Under the pieces are notes generated by a model. It made no database searches. It saw only the letters and a program-made list of their open reading frames with translations, and was not told where the DNA came from. This document shows positions 25,548-34,501 of a DNA stretch of 55,409 nt, piece by piece. Position 1 is the stretch's first letter, and every line of letters begins with the position of its first letter. The stretch is from Alphaproteobacteria bacterium (GTDB lineage Bacteria > Myxococcota_A > UBA796 > GCA-2862545), in contig JACKEQ010000134.1 in the NCBI GenBank assembly GCA_020632885.1, forward strand, positions 1-55,409, given 5' to 3'. The position numbers were made by a program, and so were the translations under genes.

Positions 25548-26243
25548 TCAGAACGCTTCCCAGCCGACCGTGAGCGACGGATACGTCGCCGACAGGCCCT
25601 GCGCCGAGATCACGCGGATGTCCGCGCTCACCGACATGCCGCGGCGGAAGTCCTTGCCCGCCGGTCGCGTCATGATCGGGTATCCGCCGAAGCGCAGGTG
25701 GAAGCAGGGCCCCATCGGGTTGTTGAGCACGCCGAGCCCGCCGCCGCCGCCGACGAAGAAGCGGTCCATCAGCGTCGCGTCCACCACGACCGTCGCCGCG
25801 AAGGTCCCCGTCAGGCCCGCCGGGACGCCGCCGACGGTGCCGAGGCCCTGGAAGGAGCCGAACGCGAGGTGGAGTGGGGCGTAGATGCCCAGGACGTCAC
25901 CGATCTGCGTGCCCAGCCGGACGTCGATGCCGCCCATCGGCGCGGACAGCGAGTTGCCGAAGTCGTCCGACACGTTCTCGATCCCGACCATCGCCGCGAT
26001 CCCGCGCCGGCGATGCAGCTTCATCCCGCCCCCCGACGATCCGACCATCGGCTCGTTCGCGACGGGCGCGGCGGCAGGGGCCGCTTCGTCGGACGCCGGC
26101 GCGGGCTCGTCGGTCTCCACGCCCGCCTCGTCGGACGCCTCGGGCGCCGGGACGTCCTCGGCGGGTGGCGTGTCCTCGGCGAGGGCCAGCGACGGGATGC
26201 AGGACAGACCGAGGGCCAGGGACCCCCAACGAACGAAAGACAT
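25548..26243 (-). CDS. Secreted, probable outer-membrane beta-barrel protein
   Basis: A 231-residue protein starting at ATG 26243-26241. The signal peptide MSFVRWGSLALGLSCIPSLA is followed by a predicted cleavage after ALA-ED. A Pro/Ala/Glu/Asp-rich low-complexity spacer (about 24-65) leads into a ~160-residue domain of alternating hydrophobic strands ending in Phe (TYPSLTVGWEAF). A terminal aromatic residue after a beta-strand is the usual outer-membrane insertion signal. Glycine-rich turns such as FFVGGGGGLGVL support a small barrel. It converges with the MopE-type gene, with one base between the stops. Function unknown. Confidence 0.7.
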   Translation of the reverse strand: MSFVRWGSLALGLSCIPSLALAEDTPPAEDVPAPEASDEAGVETDEPAPASDEAAPAAAPVANEPMVGSSGGGMKLHRRRGIAAMVGIENVSDDFGNSLSAPMGGIDVRLGTQIGDVLGIYAPLHLAFGSFQGLGTVGGVPAGLTGTFAATVVVDATLMDRFFVGGGGGLGVLNNPMGPCFHLRFGGYPIMTRPAGKDFRRGMSVSADIRVISAQGLSATYPSLTVGWEAF

Positions 26244-26338
26244 GATGTACCCCCGCACATGGCCTTCAGTGGCGCGAAGCGCGCCACCCGGCCGCAGCCC
26301 GACGGAGACGTTTCGTGACGAACGTTCCTTCAGCCGCC

Positions 26339-27370
<1,032 letters not shown>

Positions 27371-27444
27371 CCTGACCTCCTGGCGGGAAGCTATCGACCC
27401 TGCTTTCTCGTAGGATGTGAAACACCTTCTCGTACGGGTGGAAG

Positions 27445-28440
27445 ATGACGCTCGACGACGCGCGCCTGTTCGTGGCCATCGGGCGCGCGGACTCCCTGTC
27501 GTCTGCGGCGCGGGAGGTGGGCTGCTCGCCGGCCGCGGCCAGCGCCGGGCTCCAGCGGCTCGAGCGGACGACGCGGGTGCGCCTGGTCCGCCGCACCACC
27601 CGCACCATGGAGCTCACGGCGGAGGGCCGGCAGCTGCTCGAGACCTGCCAGACCCTGCTCCGGGTGTGGGCCGACGGGGAGCAGCGGCTGCACCAGGCGC
27701 AGCGCTCGCTCGCGGGCGAGATCCGGCTGGCGGCCCCCGTGGACCTCGCCCAGCAGCACGTCGGCGCCTGGGTCGCGTCGTTCGTGGAGCGGCACCCGAC
27801 CGTGCGGGTGACGGTGCTGGTGGGGGACGCCACGCAGGCGCTCCCGGGCGACGACGTGGACGTGGCGCTGCGGTACGGGGTGCTCGAGGACTCCACGCTG
27901 GTGGCGACGCGCCTCTGCAACACGGACCGCACCGTCGTCGCCGCACCCGGCTACCTCCGGCGGCGAGGACACCCCACGCACCCGAGGGAGCTCGGCGACC
28001 ACCGCGCCCTCGCCTGGCTCCGGCACGGACGACCGCACACGCGCTGGGTGCTGTCGCGGGGCGAGGAGGTGGGCGACGTCGACGTGGTCCCCGCGCTCTG
28101 CGGCGATGGCGCGCTGGTCCGGGGCTGGGCGGTCGCGGGCGAAGGGCTCGCCTGCAAGGGCAGGTTGGACGTGGTCGACGATCTCGTGGCGGGCCGGCTG
28201 GTCGAGGTGTTGCCCGACTGGGACGGCGAGGAGGTCCCGCTCATGGCGGTGCTCCCCGCGGGTCGCCTGCGCACGGCGCGCGTCGAGGCGCTGGTCGAAC
28301 ACCTCCGCGAGCAGGTCACCACGCTCGTGACCCGCTCCTCGGGTCAGGGACCGGTGTCGCCGGTGGGGTCGGCGTCCGCGTCCGTGTCCGCATCGGTGTC
28401 GGGGTCCGTGTTCCCCCTCCCGAGCTGTCGCGAACAGTAG
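27445..28440 (+). CDS. LysR-family transcriptional regulator
   Basis: A 331-residue regulator starting at ATG 27445. The N-terminal winged helix-turn-helix is clear (LFVAIGRADSLSSAAREVGC, then AAASAGLQRLERTTRVRLVRRTTRTMELT). It is followed by the periplasmic-binding-like effector domain (GEIRLAAPVDLAQQHVG onward), ending near residue 300 with VEALVEHLREQV. The last ~25 residues (about 305-331; VGSASASVSASVSGSV) are unusual: they read through a DTDA-linker-type repeat lying on the opposite strand, so the native stop may have been lost. It probably controls the divergent aldo/keto reductase gene and itself. Confidence 0.9.
   Translation: MTLDDARLFVAIGRADSLSSAAREVGCSPAAASAGLQRLERTTRVRLVRRTTRTMELTAEGRQLLETCQTLLRVWADGEQRLHQAQRSLAGEIRLAAPVDLAQQHVGAWVASFVERHPTVRVTVLVGDATQALPGDDVDVALRYGVLEDSTLVATRLCNTDRTVVAAPGYLRRRGHPTHPRELGDHRALAWLRHGRPHTRWVLSRGEEVGDVDVVPALCGDGALVRGWAVAGEGLACKGRLDVVDDLVAGRLVEVLPDWDGEEVPLMAVLPAGRLRTARVEALVEHLREQVTTLVTRSSGQGPVSPVGSASASVSASVSGSVFPLPSCREQ
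28353..28425 (-). repeat. Orphan DTDADTD-linker sequence
   Basis: On the minus strand these bases would encode NTDPDTDADTDADADPTGDT, the same linker used by the lipoproteins at 13.9 and 23.8 kb. No lipobox or protein is attached in that frame. In the plus direction it forms the abnormal tail of the LysR protein. It looks like a relict or a recombined fragment. Confidence 0.6.
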
Positions 28441-28441
28441 C

Positions 28442-30865
28442 TCACCCGCTCCGGGCCAGCCGGAACCCGAGGTGGGCGTAGCGGAAGGTAGGGAGGTTGC
28501 CGGACCGGGCGGCACAGCGGGCGAAGGTCGAGGCGGCGAACCAGCCCCCGCCGCGGCGAGGATGGCGGACCGTCGGACCGTCGTCGGGGACGGGGAGCAC
28601 GACCCGCCCCTCGGAGATCGTGGGGCCCGACGGATCGTAGGCGTCGAGGCACCAGTCCTCCATGTTGCCGGCGCACCCCCGCACCCCGTAGGCGCTCTCG
28701 TCGACTTGGAAGGCGTGGACGGCGCTCGGGAGCATCCGGCCCGCGTGGCTCTCCCGGACGCAGCACCAGCTCGGGTCCATGCGATCGCCCCAGGGGAACG
28801 GTCGCCCGTCCACGCCTCGGGCCGCCTTCTCCCACTCGAGCTCGGCGGGGAGCCGCCAGGGCTTTCCCGTGCGCTCGGCGAGCCACGCGGCGTACGCGCG
28901 CGCGCCCGCCCAGTCGACGTACATCACCGGCCAGTCCGGCGCCCACACGTCGCCCTCGGCGTCGGGCACGAGCTCGAAGCGCCCGTCCGACCGCCGGCCA
29001 TACAGCGGGGAGCCCGCCGCGCTGGTCCCTCCGCGCTCCCGCGGGACGTGGCGGACCGCCGCCTCCTCGTCCCCGCGCGCCACGAGGTCGTCCAGGAACG
29101 CGAGGTACTCCTGGTTGGTGACGGGGAACCGGCGGATCACGAACGCGTCGCACCAGGGTCGCGCCTCCGGCGCAGGATCGCCGCCCGCGGCCGGGTCGCC
29201 GCCCGCCACGAACGGACCCGCGGGCACGAGGACGTCGTCGCTGCCGAGGTCGTCGGCCAGGGGCATCGGAACGTCCCCACCGTCCCAGTGGAACCCACGG
29301 GGGACGTGGACCGGGTACCGCACGGTCGCCCGACCCGGCGCACGCAGCACGCACAGCCAGGAACCCATCGCCAGCGGCACACGGACCACGGCGCCACCGA
29401 GGACCCGGTCCGGGACGGCGACCAGCCGGCGGTGGTGCACCTCGTAGCGGAGCAGCTCGATCGTCGCGTCCTCCGCGTCCACCCGCAGGGTCAGCGCACC
29501 GTCGCCTCGCACGTGGGCGGCGACCGTGGCCCGAAGCGGGTGACCCGAGGGCAGCGCAGCCGCGTGCTCGACCAGCAGCACCTCCTCGCGCCCTGCCCGA
29601 TCGGCGTCACGCTCGCGCTCGGCGTGCGCGTGCGCGGCGAGGTGTCGCTCCACGAGGAGCGTGTGGGCCTCGGGCAGGCTCGGCGCGTGGGTCAGGGCCG
29701 CGTGCAGCAGGGCGTCGACGCGGGTGTCGAGCCGGTGCGCGTCGCGGAGCAGGGCGGCGGCGCGATCCTCGCACGCCCAGCCGGGCGCCTTGCGCTCCTC
29801 GGGCGCCCAGCCCTCGATGCCCGCGAGGAGCCCCGCCCCCGCGCGGCGTTGCTCCGCGGCCTCCCGACGCAGGCGCTCGGCGTCGCCGGCCAGCCCTCGC
29901 GCCTCGGCCACCACCTGGAGCGCCCGCTCCCGCTGCCGGGCCCCCTCCAGCCAGGCGCGTGCGAGGCGAGCGACCTCCGCGCCGTCCGCCGGCCGGTCCT
30001 CCGGGTCCCGCGCCATGCACCACCCGCACAGCTCGACGAGATCGGCGGGCAGATCGCGTCGCTCGGGCTCGGCGTCGTCCAACCCGAGCTCGAAGGTGGC
30101 GCCCACCTCGAGCCCCACGACATCGGGCGGATCGGGCGGGCCAGCGAGCACCTGACGCAGCACGGCGCGCGCGTCGCGCCCCTCGTAGGGCGGTCGGCCG
30201 GACAGCAGCTCGTACAGGATGGCCCCGAGCGCGTAGACGTCGGAGCGCGGACCCACGCGGTCGATCTGTCCCCGCGCCTGCTCGGGCGGCATGTAGGCCG
30301 CGGTGCCGGCGACCGTCCCCACGGCGGTCTCGCGAGGCCCGACGCTGCGCCGACCCACCTCGGGTTCGGCTCCCTGGTCGGCGACCGCGCGCTGGCGGGC
30401 GAGGCCCCAGTCGAGCACCAGCACCTCGCCGTGCTGGCCGATCATCACGTTGTCTGGCTTCAGGTCCCGGTGGACGACGCCCCGCTCGTGCGCGTAGCCC
30501 GCGACCTCGCACACCTGCACCCAGGTCTCGACGAGTCGATGCAGCGTCCACTCGCCGGCCTGGACCACGTCGGTGAGCGTGCGGCCGTTCACCTCGTCCA
30601 TCGTGAAGTACGGCGTGCCGTCCGGCAGGTGGCCGAGCTCGTGCACCGAGAGCGCGCCCGGGTGTTGGAGCGAGGCGCCGACGCGGGCCTCCTCCTCGAA
30701 CCGTCGGACCGCTCGTGGCACGCCGGCCAGCTCGGGGCGGAGCAGCTTCATGGCGACCACGCGATCGAGCTGACGGTCGAGCACCCGTCGCACCGTGCCC
30801 ATGCCTCCGACCCCGATCAGGCCGAGGTCCTCGTAGCGCTCAGCGACGGGTGGAGCGGGATCCAT
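28442..30865 (-). CDS. Ser/Thr protein kinase fused to an FGE/sulfatase-modifying-like domain
   Basis: An 807-residue protein from ATG 30865. The N-terminal Hanks-type kinase has the glycine loop G18-V-G-G-M-G23, the ATP lysine K40, the catalytic loop H132-R-D134-LKPDN139, and D152-W-G in place of DFG. GTAAYMPPEQARG and the DVYALGAILYELLSG segment complete it (about 11-300). A coiled, Arg/Glu-rich linker (about 305-420) and a domain of unknown fold lead to a C-terminal formylglycine-generating-enzyme-like domain (about 560-805) with VTNQEYLAFLDDL, WRLPAELEWEKAARG, GNMEDWCLDAYD and a terminal GFRLARSG. Such fusions are common in Myxococcota. No transmembrane helix is seen, so it is probably cytosolic. 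It converges with the LysR gene, with one base between stops. Confidence 0.9.
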   Translation of the reverse strand: MDPAPPVAERYEDLGLIGVGGMGTVRRVLDRQLDRVVAMKLLRPELAGVPRAVRRFEEEARVGASLQHPGALSVHELGHLPDGTPYFTMDEVNGRTLTDVVQAGEWTLHRLVETWVQVCEVAGYAHERGVVHRDLKPDNVMIGQHGEVLVLDWGLARQRAVADQGAEPEVGRRSVGPRETAVGTVAGTAAYMPPEQARGQIDRVGPRSDVYALGAILYELLSGRPPYEGRDARAVLRQVLAGPPDPPDVVGLEVGATFELGLDDAEPERRDLPADLVELCGWCMARDPEDRPADGAEVARLARAWLEGARQRERALQVVAEARGLAGDAERLRREAAEQRRAGAGLLAGIEGWAPEERKAPGWACEDRAAALLRDAHRLDTRVDALLHAALTHAPSLPEAHTLLVERHLAAHAHAERERDADRAGREEVLLVEHAAALPSGHPLRATVAAHVRGDGALTLRVDAEDATIELLRYEVHHRRLVAVPDRVLGGAVVRVPLAMGSWLCVLRAPGRATVRYPVHVPRGFHWDGGDVPMPLADDLGSDDVLVPAGPFVAGGDPAAGGDPAPEARPWCDAFVIRRFPVTNQEYLAFLDDLVARGDEEAAVRHVPRERGGTSAAGSPLYGRRSDGRFELVPDAEGDVWAPDWPVMYVDWAGARAYAAWLAERTGKPWRLPAELEWEKAARGVDGRPFPWGDRMDPSWCCVRESHAGRMLPSAVHAFQVDESAYGVRGCAGNMEDWCLDAYDPSGPTISEGRVVLPVPDDGPTVRHPRRGGGWFAASTFARCAARSGNLPTFRYAHLGFRLARSG

Positions 30866-30924
30866 CGCCGCGTAGTGTAGCTGCTGATCGCCGGTCGCCT
30901 GCAGCTGGAGGGTCGGCTCGGGTC

Positions 30925-31356
30925 CTACGGCTGCGTGGCCGCCGCCATCAGGAAGCCCCCGACGATCGCGGCCAGACCCGCGCCATAGAACAGGACCGTA
31001 CCCAGGGCCGCCAGGCGCCAGAACCAGACCTCGGCGCTCGCAGCGCGCTCCACACCCGCCGCGTCGTCCTCGCCCGCCATCAGGCCGAGCACGCCGCCGA
31101 CCACGGCGACGCCTCCGCAGCCCCCGAGGAGCACGTACTCGAGCAGCCGCAAGGCATAGCCCACGTTCCCTTCACCCTGCACGAGCTCGAAGAGCGTCGG
31201 CACGCCCTGGAGCAGCGACATCCCGACCGCGAACACGCCGAACACGATCTTCGGCGCGACGGTCGCGTGCGCGTGGTCCATCGCGGCGAGCTCGCCCTCG
31301 GTCAGGACCGCGGGCGCTGCGGCGGTGGTCCCGGGTGGCGCGAACGGGTCGTTCAC
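30925..31356 (-). CDS. Small multi-pass membrane protein
   Basis: A 143-residue protein starting with GTG at 31356-31354, which overlaps the upstream stop as GTGA; the frame is open to 31491 but that part is antisense to the upstream gene. The N-terminal ~30 residues are soluble (NDPFAPPGTTAAAPAVLTEG). Three hydrophobic helices follow (KIVFGVFAVGMSLLQGV, YVLLGGCGGVAVVGGVLGLM, LAALGTVLFYGAGLAAIVGG). No family is recognised. It is translationally coupled to the 105-residue membrane protein gene and ends about 60 bases upstream of the kinase start. Confidence 0.7.
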   Translation of the reverse strand: MNDPFAPPGTTAAAPAVLTEGELAAMDHAHATVAPKIVFGVFAVGMSLLQGVPTLFELVQGEGNVGYALRLLEYVLLGGCGGVAVVGGVLGLMAGEDDAAGVERAASAEVWFWRLAALGTVLFYGAGLAAIVGGFLMAAATQP

Positions 31357-31670
31357 GTGCCCCCCGACACGACGACGAACGCCAGCGTCGATCCGATGGC
31401 GTACGCGCTGCACGACAGCGCCATCAGCCACCACCCTCCTCGGAGCCAGCCGTCCCGGCCGCCGAGCGCCCGCCCCATCAACGCCACGCACGCCGCCATC
31501 CCGGCGAAGCCCGCGACGGTCGACGTCGTGGCGGCGAGCATCACGAGCGCGGGCTCCATCAGGTCTACGGGCCGGACCACGGCGAAGACCATCCCGATTA
31601 GGGACATGACGCCATGCAGGGGCAGCTGCAGGAGCCCGACGAGTCCCATCGCCAGCCTGGCTCGCTCCAA
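31353..31670 (-). CDS. Small multi-pass membrane protein, first gene of a coupled pair
   Basis: A 105-residue, strongly hydrophobic protein with about three membrane helices (LVGLLQLPLHGVMSLIGMVF, LVMLAATTSTVAGFAGMAA, WWLMALSCSAYAIGSTLAF). I choose the TTG at 31670-31668 because GGAGGGGG sits directly before it; ATG 31649 is an alternative. The stop overlaps the next start by four bases. The two proteins have similar size and topology and may form a hetero-oligomer. Function unknown. Confidence 0.65.
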   Translation of the reverse strand: MERARLAMGLVGLLQLPLHGVMSLIGMVFAVVRPVDLMEPALVMLAATTSTVAGFAGMAACVALMGRALGGRDGWLRGGWWLMALSCSAYAIGSTLAFVVVSGGT

Positions 31671-31723
31671 GCCCCCTCCGGATGCCGTGGTGTCATCTTA
31701 GGTCGACCGACGGATGGCGGCCA

Positions 31724-32695
31724 TCAGGCGCCGGCGGGGGCCACCACGAAGGGATCGGATGCGATGGCCTTCAGCGGCATCCCTGCGAGGAACAGCTTCT
31801 TCTTCAGGAGGCGGACGAGCTCGGGGGCCCCGCACAACCAGGCACGGGCCGCCTTCAGGTCATGGCCACTCCCGAGCACGAGCGCGTCGAGCCCCTCCTG
31901 CACCACCCCGTCGGGTGTCGGCCCCTCGAGGACCGAGCGCACCACGCGGACGTTCGGGTGCGTCGCGAGCGTGTCGAGCTCGTCCGCCAGGTAGAGCCCC
32001 GAGGCGCGCACGCTGCCGTGGTAGAGCGCGATCGGTCCGCGGTGCCCGCGATCCAGCGCGTCGCGCACGATGCCGACCAGGGGCGCGAGCCCCGTCGAGG
32101 TCCCCGCGAGCACGAGCGGCTGCTCCTCACCCGCGAGGTAGAAGCACTCCCCCGCCGGGCCCCGGAGCTGCACGGGCTCCCCGATGGGGGCCTCGTCGCA
32201 CAGCCAGGCGCTCATGCGGCCGCCGGGGACGCGGCGCACGTGCAGCTCGAGCTGCGGCTCGCTCGGCAGCGAGGCCAGCGAGTAGGGCCGGGTGAGCCGG
32301 TCCGAGGGGCGGATCACGCTCACGAACTGGCCCGCGCGGTACTCGAAGGGCGAACCGGTCGCGAGCCGGATCCGCACGACCTCGTCGGACAGCACCTCGC
32401 GGCCGGTGATCGTGGCGGCGACCTCGAGCGCGCCGCCGTCCGCGTCCGCGACCTCCAGATCCTCGGTGGGCCGGCACGCGCAGGCGAGGAACAACCCCTG
32501 CGCCCGCCAGGCGTCCTTGAGGCCCTGCTGGGCGGCGGGGGGAAGCGAGCCCGACGTGGCCTTCATCAGGCAGCTCTGGCACTGCCCGGACCGGCACGAG
32601 GACGGCGGCGCGCAGCCCGCGCGCTCGAGACACTCGAGGACGCTCTCGCCGTCCTCCGCCTCGAAGCTCCCGCCACGGTACGTGAGCCGCGCCAA
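31724..32695 (-). CDS. Ferredoxin / FAD-NAD(P)H oxidoreductase fusion
   Basis: A 323-residue protein starting with TTG at 32695-32693 behind AGGAG. The N-terminal ~85 residues are a plant-type 2Fe-2S domain with C34-x4-C39-x2-C42 and the fourth Cys in FLACACRP (C72 or C74). A ferredoxin-NADP+ reductase-like domain follows: the FAD motif RPYSLAS, the NAD(P) glycine motif AGTSTGLAPLVGI, and a C-terminal GAPELVRLLKKKLF. It passes electrons from NAD(P)H through FAD and the iron-sulfur centre. The gene follows the truncated hemoglobin gene after eight bases, so hemoglobin is the obvious electron acceptor. Confidence 0.9.
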   Translation of the reverse strand: MARLTYRGGSFEAEDGESVLECLERAGCAPPSSCRSGQCQSCLMKATSGSLPPAAQQGLKDAWRAQGLFLACACRPTEDLEVADADGGALEVAATITGREVLSDEVVRIRLATGSPFEYRAGQFVSVIRPSDRLTRPYSLASLPSEPQLELHVRRVPGGRMSAWLCDEAPIGEPVQLRGPAGECFYLAGEEQPLVLAGTSTGLAPLVGIVRDALDRGHRGPIALYHGSVRASGLYLADELDTLATHPNVRVVRSVLEGPTPDGVVQEGLDALVLGSGHDLKAARAWLCGAPELVRLLKKKLFLAGMPLKAIASDPFVVAPAGA

Positions 32696-32703
32696 CGTCG
32701 CTC

Positions 32704-33069
32704 CTACCGGTCCAGCACGTCGTTGCGCAGGCCGCCGAGGCTCTCCGCGATGGTCCCGATGGTGGCCGCCGGCACCCCGAGCTCCTGGAGCGTCGCGCCG
32801 AGGTTCTCGACCACCGCGTCGAAGTGGCTGTCGCTCAGCCCGCGCTTCACGAGGTGCTTGTGGGCCGCCCGCATGTCCTTGCCGGTGTACTGGTTGGGGC
32901 CGCCGAGCGCCATCGTGATGAACGCCTTCTGCTTGGCCGCCTGGGCGTCCATGTCCGTGCCGTCGAAGAAGTCGCTGATGCGATCGTCGGCGAGGACCTT
33001 CCGGTAGAAGATGTCGACCGCCGCGTCGACCGCGGGCGCTCCGCCGATCTGCTCGTAGATACTGCTCAT
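32704..33069 (-). CDS. Group I truncated hemoglobin
   Basis: A 121-residue protein of typical length for truncated hemoglobins, starting at ATG 33069 with a GGAGAG site. The fold markers are present: SIYEQIGG, the B-helix F21-Y22 at the distal pocket, GPNQYTGKDM before the F helix, and the proximal haem ligand in AAHKHL (H70 most likely). It binds haem and O2 or NO in the cytosol. With the adjacent reductase it should form a two-protein equivalent of flavohemoglobin, able to convert NO to nitrate. The upstream AT-richer region (33070-33328) is the likely control site. Confidence 0.9.
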   Translation of the reverse strand: MSSIYEQIGGAPAVDAAVDIFYRKVLADDRISDFFDGTDMDAQAAKQKAFITMALGGPNQYTGKDMRAAHKHLVKRGLSDSHFDAVVENLGATLQELGVPAATIGTIAESLGGLRNDVLDR

Positions 33070-33328
33070 CTGGACTCTCCGTGGTGAAGGTGGCCCGGCA
33101 CTATGGAATCACACCTACCACTATTCGGACCTCCGCGCCGCTCGTTGACACCGCGCGATCCGAATCACCAATCACGCCGTTACAACGTTGTTTTCCGGAT
33201 GAAACCCACCCGAAGCGCCATCCACAGGGGTCAGGTGGTCAGCATTCGCATTCCGTGGTCCCGAAATGATCAATGATCACGTCCTGACACCTGGGTGGGG
33301 CGGCCTCCCGGGCGGGTACGCTGCGACC
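33070..33328. promoter_or_regulatory. AT-richer divergent control region with palindromes
   Basis: This 259-base gap separates the truncated hemoglobin operon from the LolA-like gene and is noticeably less GC-rich than its surroundings. It holds a perfect 10-base palindrome ACAACGTTGT (33182-33191), a TGATCA-A-TGATCA direct pair (33267-33279), and a TTGACA (33145-33150) without a matching -10. A NO- or redox-responsive operator would be expected here, but no known NsrR, FNR or NorR consensus is recognisable. The frame of the downstream gene is open through its right end from 33266. Confidence 0.45.
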
Positions 33329-33919
33329 GTGGGACGGTTCCGCCTGGTGCTCGGCGTGCTGATCGTGCTCGTGCTGGGCGTGGTCGGGCTGTCGCTGGTC
33401 CCCTGGGCGACGGGGCCACGGCCCCAACCCGAACCCGAGGCGGCCCCCGCGCTCGACGTCGTGGACCGGTGGGACGAACGGGCGTTCCAGGGGCTCGTCG
33501 AGATGACGCTGACCAGCCGCAGCGGCGCTGTCCGGAACAAGCTCCTCTGGGTGAACGGGGTCGATGACGAGTGGCACGCCCTGGTGCTCGCGCCGCCCGC
33601 CGAAGCCGGCACCCAGATCGATGCCTACCGGGATCACGCCGACGTCTGGCTCCCGGTGTTCACGCGCGAGTCGCACGTGACGGGCCCCGGGCTGAAGAAC
33701 ACGGTCCTGGGCTCGGACCTCTGCTTCGAGGACCTGCTCGTCCTGGCGGACCCCATTCCTCCCGACCGGCTGCCCCGCGAGGACGGTGCGTACGACCTCG
33801 AGCTGCTCCGCGACGACGGCTCCACCCGGCGCGTGGAGGTCGGCGACCACCAGCTCACCGTGTGGAACCCCATCGGGACCTCCACCCGACTCGTCCTCCT
33901 CCCCGACCCCCTGGAGTAG
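33329..33919 (+). CDS. Membrane-anchored LolA-like (outer-membrane lipoprotein-sorting type) protein
   Basis: A 196-residue protein if GTG 33329 is used; ATG 33266 is in frame but adds a Gly/Pro-rich stretch before the membrane segment. The N-terminal helix is FRLVLGVLIVLVLGVVGL. The soluble part carries the outer-membrane lipoprotein-sorting pattern: VEMTLTSRSG, then DVWLPVFTRESHV and VLGSDLCFEDLL, close to the DxWLYxP...GSDFSYEDL motif of LolA-like proteins. These bind lipid or lipoprotein in a half-barrel. It heads a plus-strand group with two small membrane genes. Confidence 0.7.
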   Translation: MGRFRLVLGVLIVLVLGVVGLSLVPWATGPRPQPEPEAAPALDVVDRWDERAFQGLVEMTLTSRSGAVRNKLLWVNGVDDEWHALVLAPPAEAGTQIDAYRDHADVWLPVFTRESHVTGPGLKNTVLGSDLCFEDLLVLADPIPPDRLPREDGAYDLELLRDDGSTRRVEVGDHQLTVWNPIGTSTRLVLLPDPLE

Positions 33920-33928
33920 GCTGGGCCG

Positions 33929-34243
33929 ATGGTCGCTCGCCGCGCCGGTCTGCTGCTCGAGCTCGCCCTCGCCTGGTGCGTCGGGTACCTCGCGGTCCGC
34001 CAGCTCGGCTCCTGGGCCATGGACTGCCGGGACACCACCTGGTCCTCCTTCCAGGTCCGGCTGCTCTCGGTCAGCCCACCGGACGCCGCCATCGACGGCA
34101 CGCGGCTCGACGAGCTGCTGCCCATCGACGTGGAAGCCGCCGTACCGCCCGCCTACCGGGAGCCGTACCCGCCGTACACCGTGTGGATCACCCTGGACGA
34201 GGTGCCCTTCTTCACCGTGGGGCCCGACTACGTTGTCCCCTGA
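33929..34243 (+). CDS. Small membrane-anchored protein, unknown
   Basis: A 104-residue protein from ATG 33929, nine bases after the LolA-like gene. One N-terminal helix (LLLELALAWCVGYLAVRQLG) is followed by ~75 soluble residues with strands (FQVRLLSVSP, YTVWITLDEVPFFTVG) and many prolines. It may be a periplasmic subunit anchored in the inner membrane. No family is recognised. Its 3' end overlaps the next frame by 11 bases. Confidence 0.6.
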   Translation: MVARRAGLLLELALAWCVGYLAVRQLGSWAMDCRDTTWSSFQVRLLSVSPPDAAIDGTRLDELLPIDVEAAVPPAYREPYPPYTVWITLDEVPFFTVGPDYVVP

Positions 34244-34499
34244 CCGCCGACGCTGGGTGGTCCGCGGCGTGGTCGCCGTGCTCGGGCTCGCGCTGGGTGG
34301 CGCCACGGCGATGCTCGGGGCCTGCGACCTGAACTGCCCCGTCCCGCCCGACGGCTGGGACCCGTTCGACGGCGTGATGTTCGACGCTGCCATCCCGGAG
34401 ATGGACGGCGGCACCGCCGAGCTGACCGAGGACCAGCGCATGATCCTGCGCTTCCAGGTGGACCGCGCGCCCGTCGAGGTCGTCTACGTCCAGCCCTGA
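34233..34499 (+). CDS. Small membrane-anchored or lipoprotein-like protein, unknown
   Basis: An 88-residue frame beginning with TTG 34233, which overlaps the preceding stop region and would be translationally coupled. After a basic start (SPDRRRWVVRG) comes a hydrophobic stretch VVAVLGLALGGATAMLGACD, which could be a membrane anchor or a lipoprotein signal ending at GAC. The rest is acidic (WDPFDGVMFDAAIPEMDGG) and ends in a strand. Its size and layout resemble the upstream 104-residue protein. The start is uncertain and no family is recognised. Confidence 0.5.
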   Translation: MSPDRRRWVVRGVVAVLGLALGGATAMLGACDLNCPVPPDGWDPFDGVMFDAAIPEMDGGTAELTEDQRMILRFQVDRAPVEVVYVQP

Positions 34500-34501
34500 C
34501 G

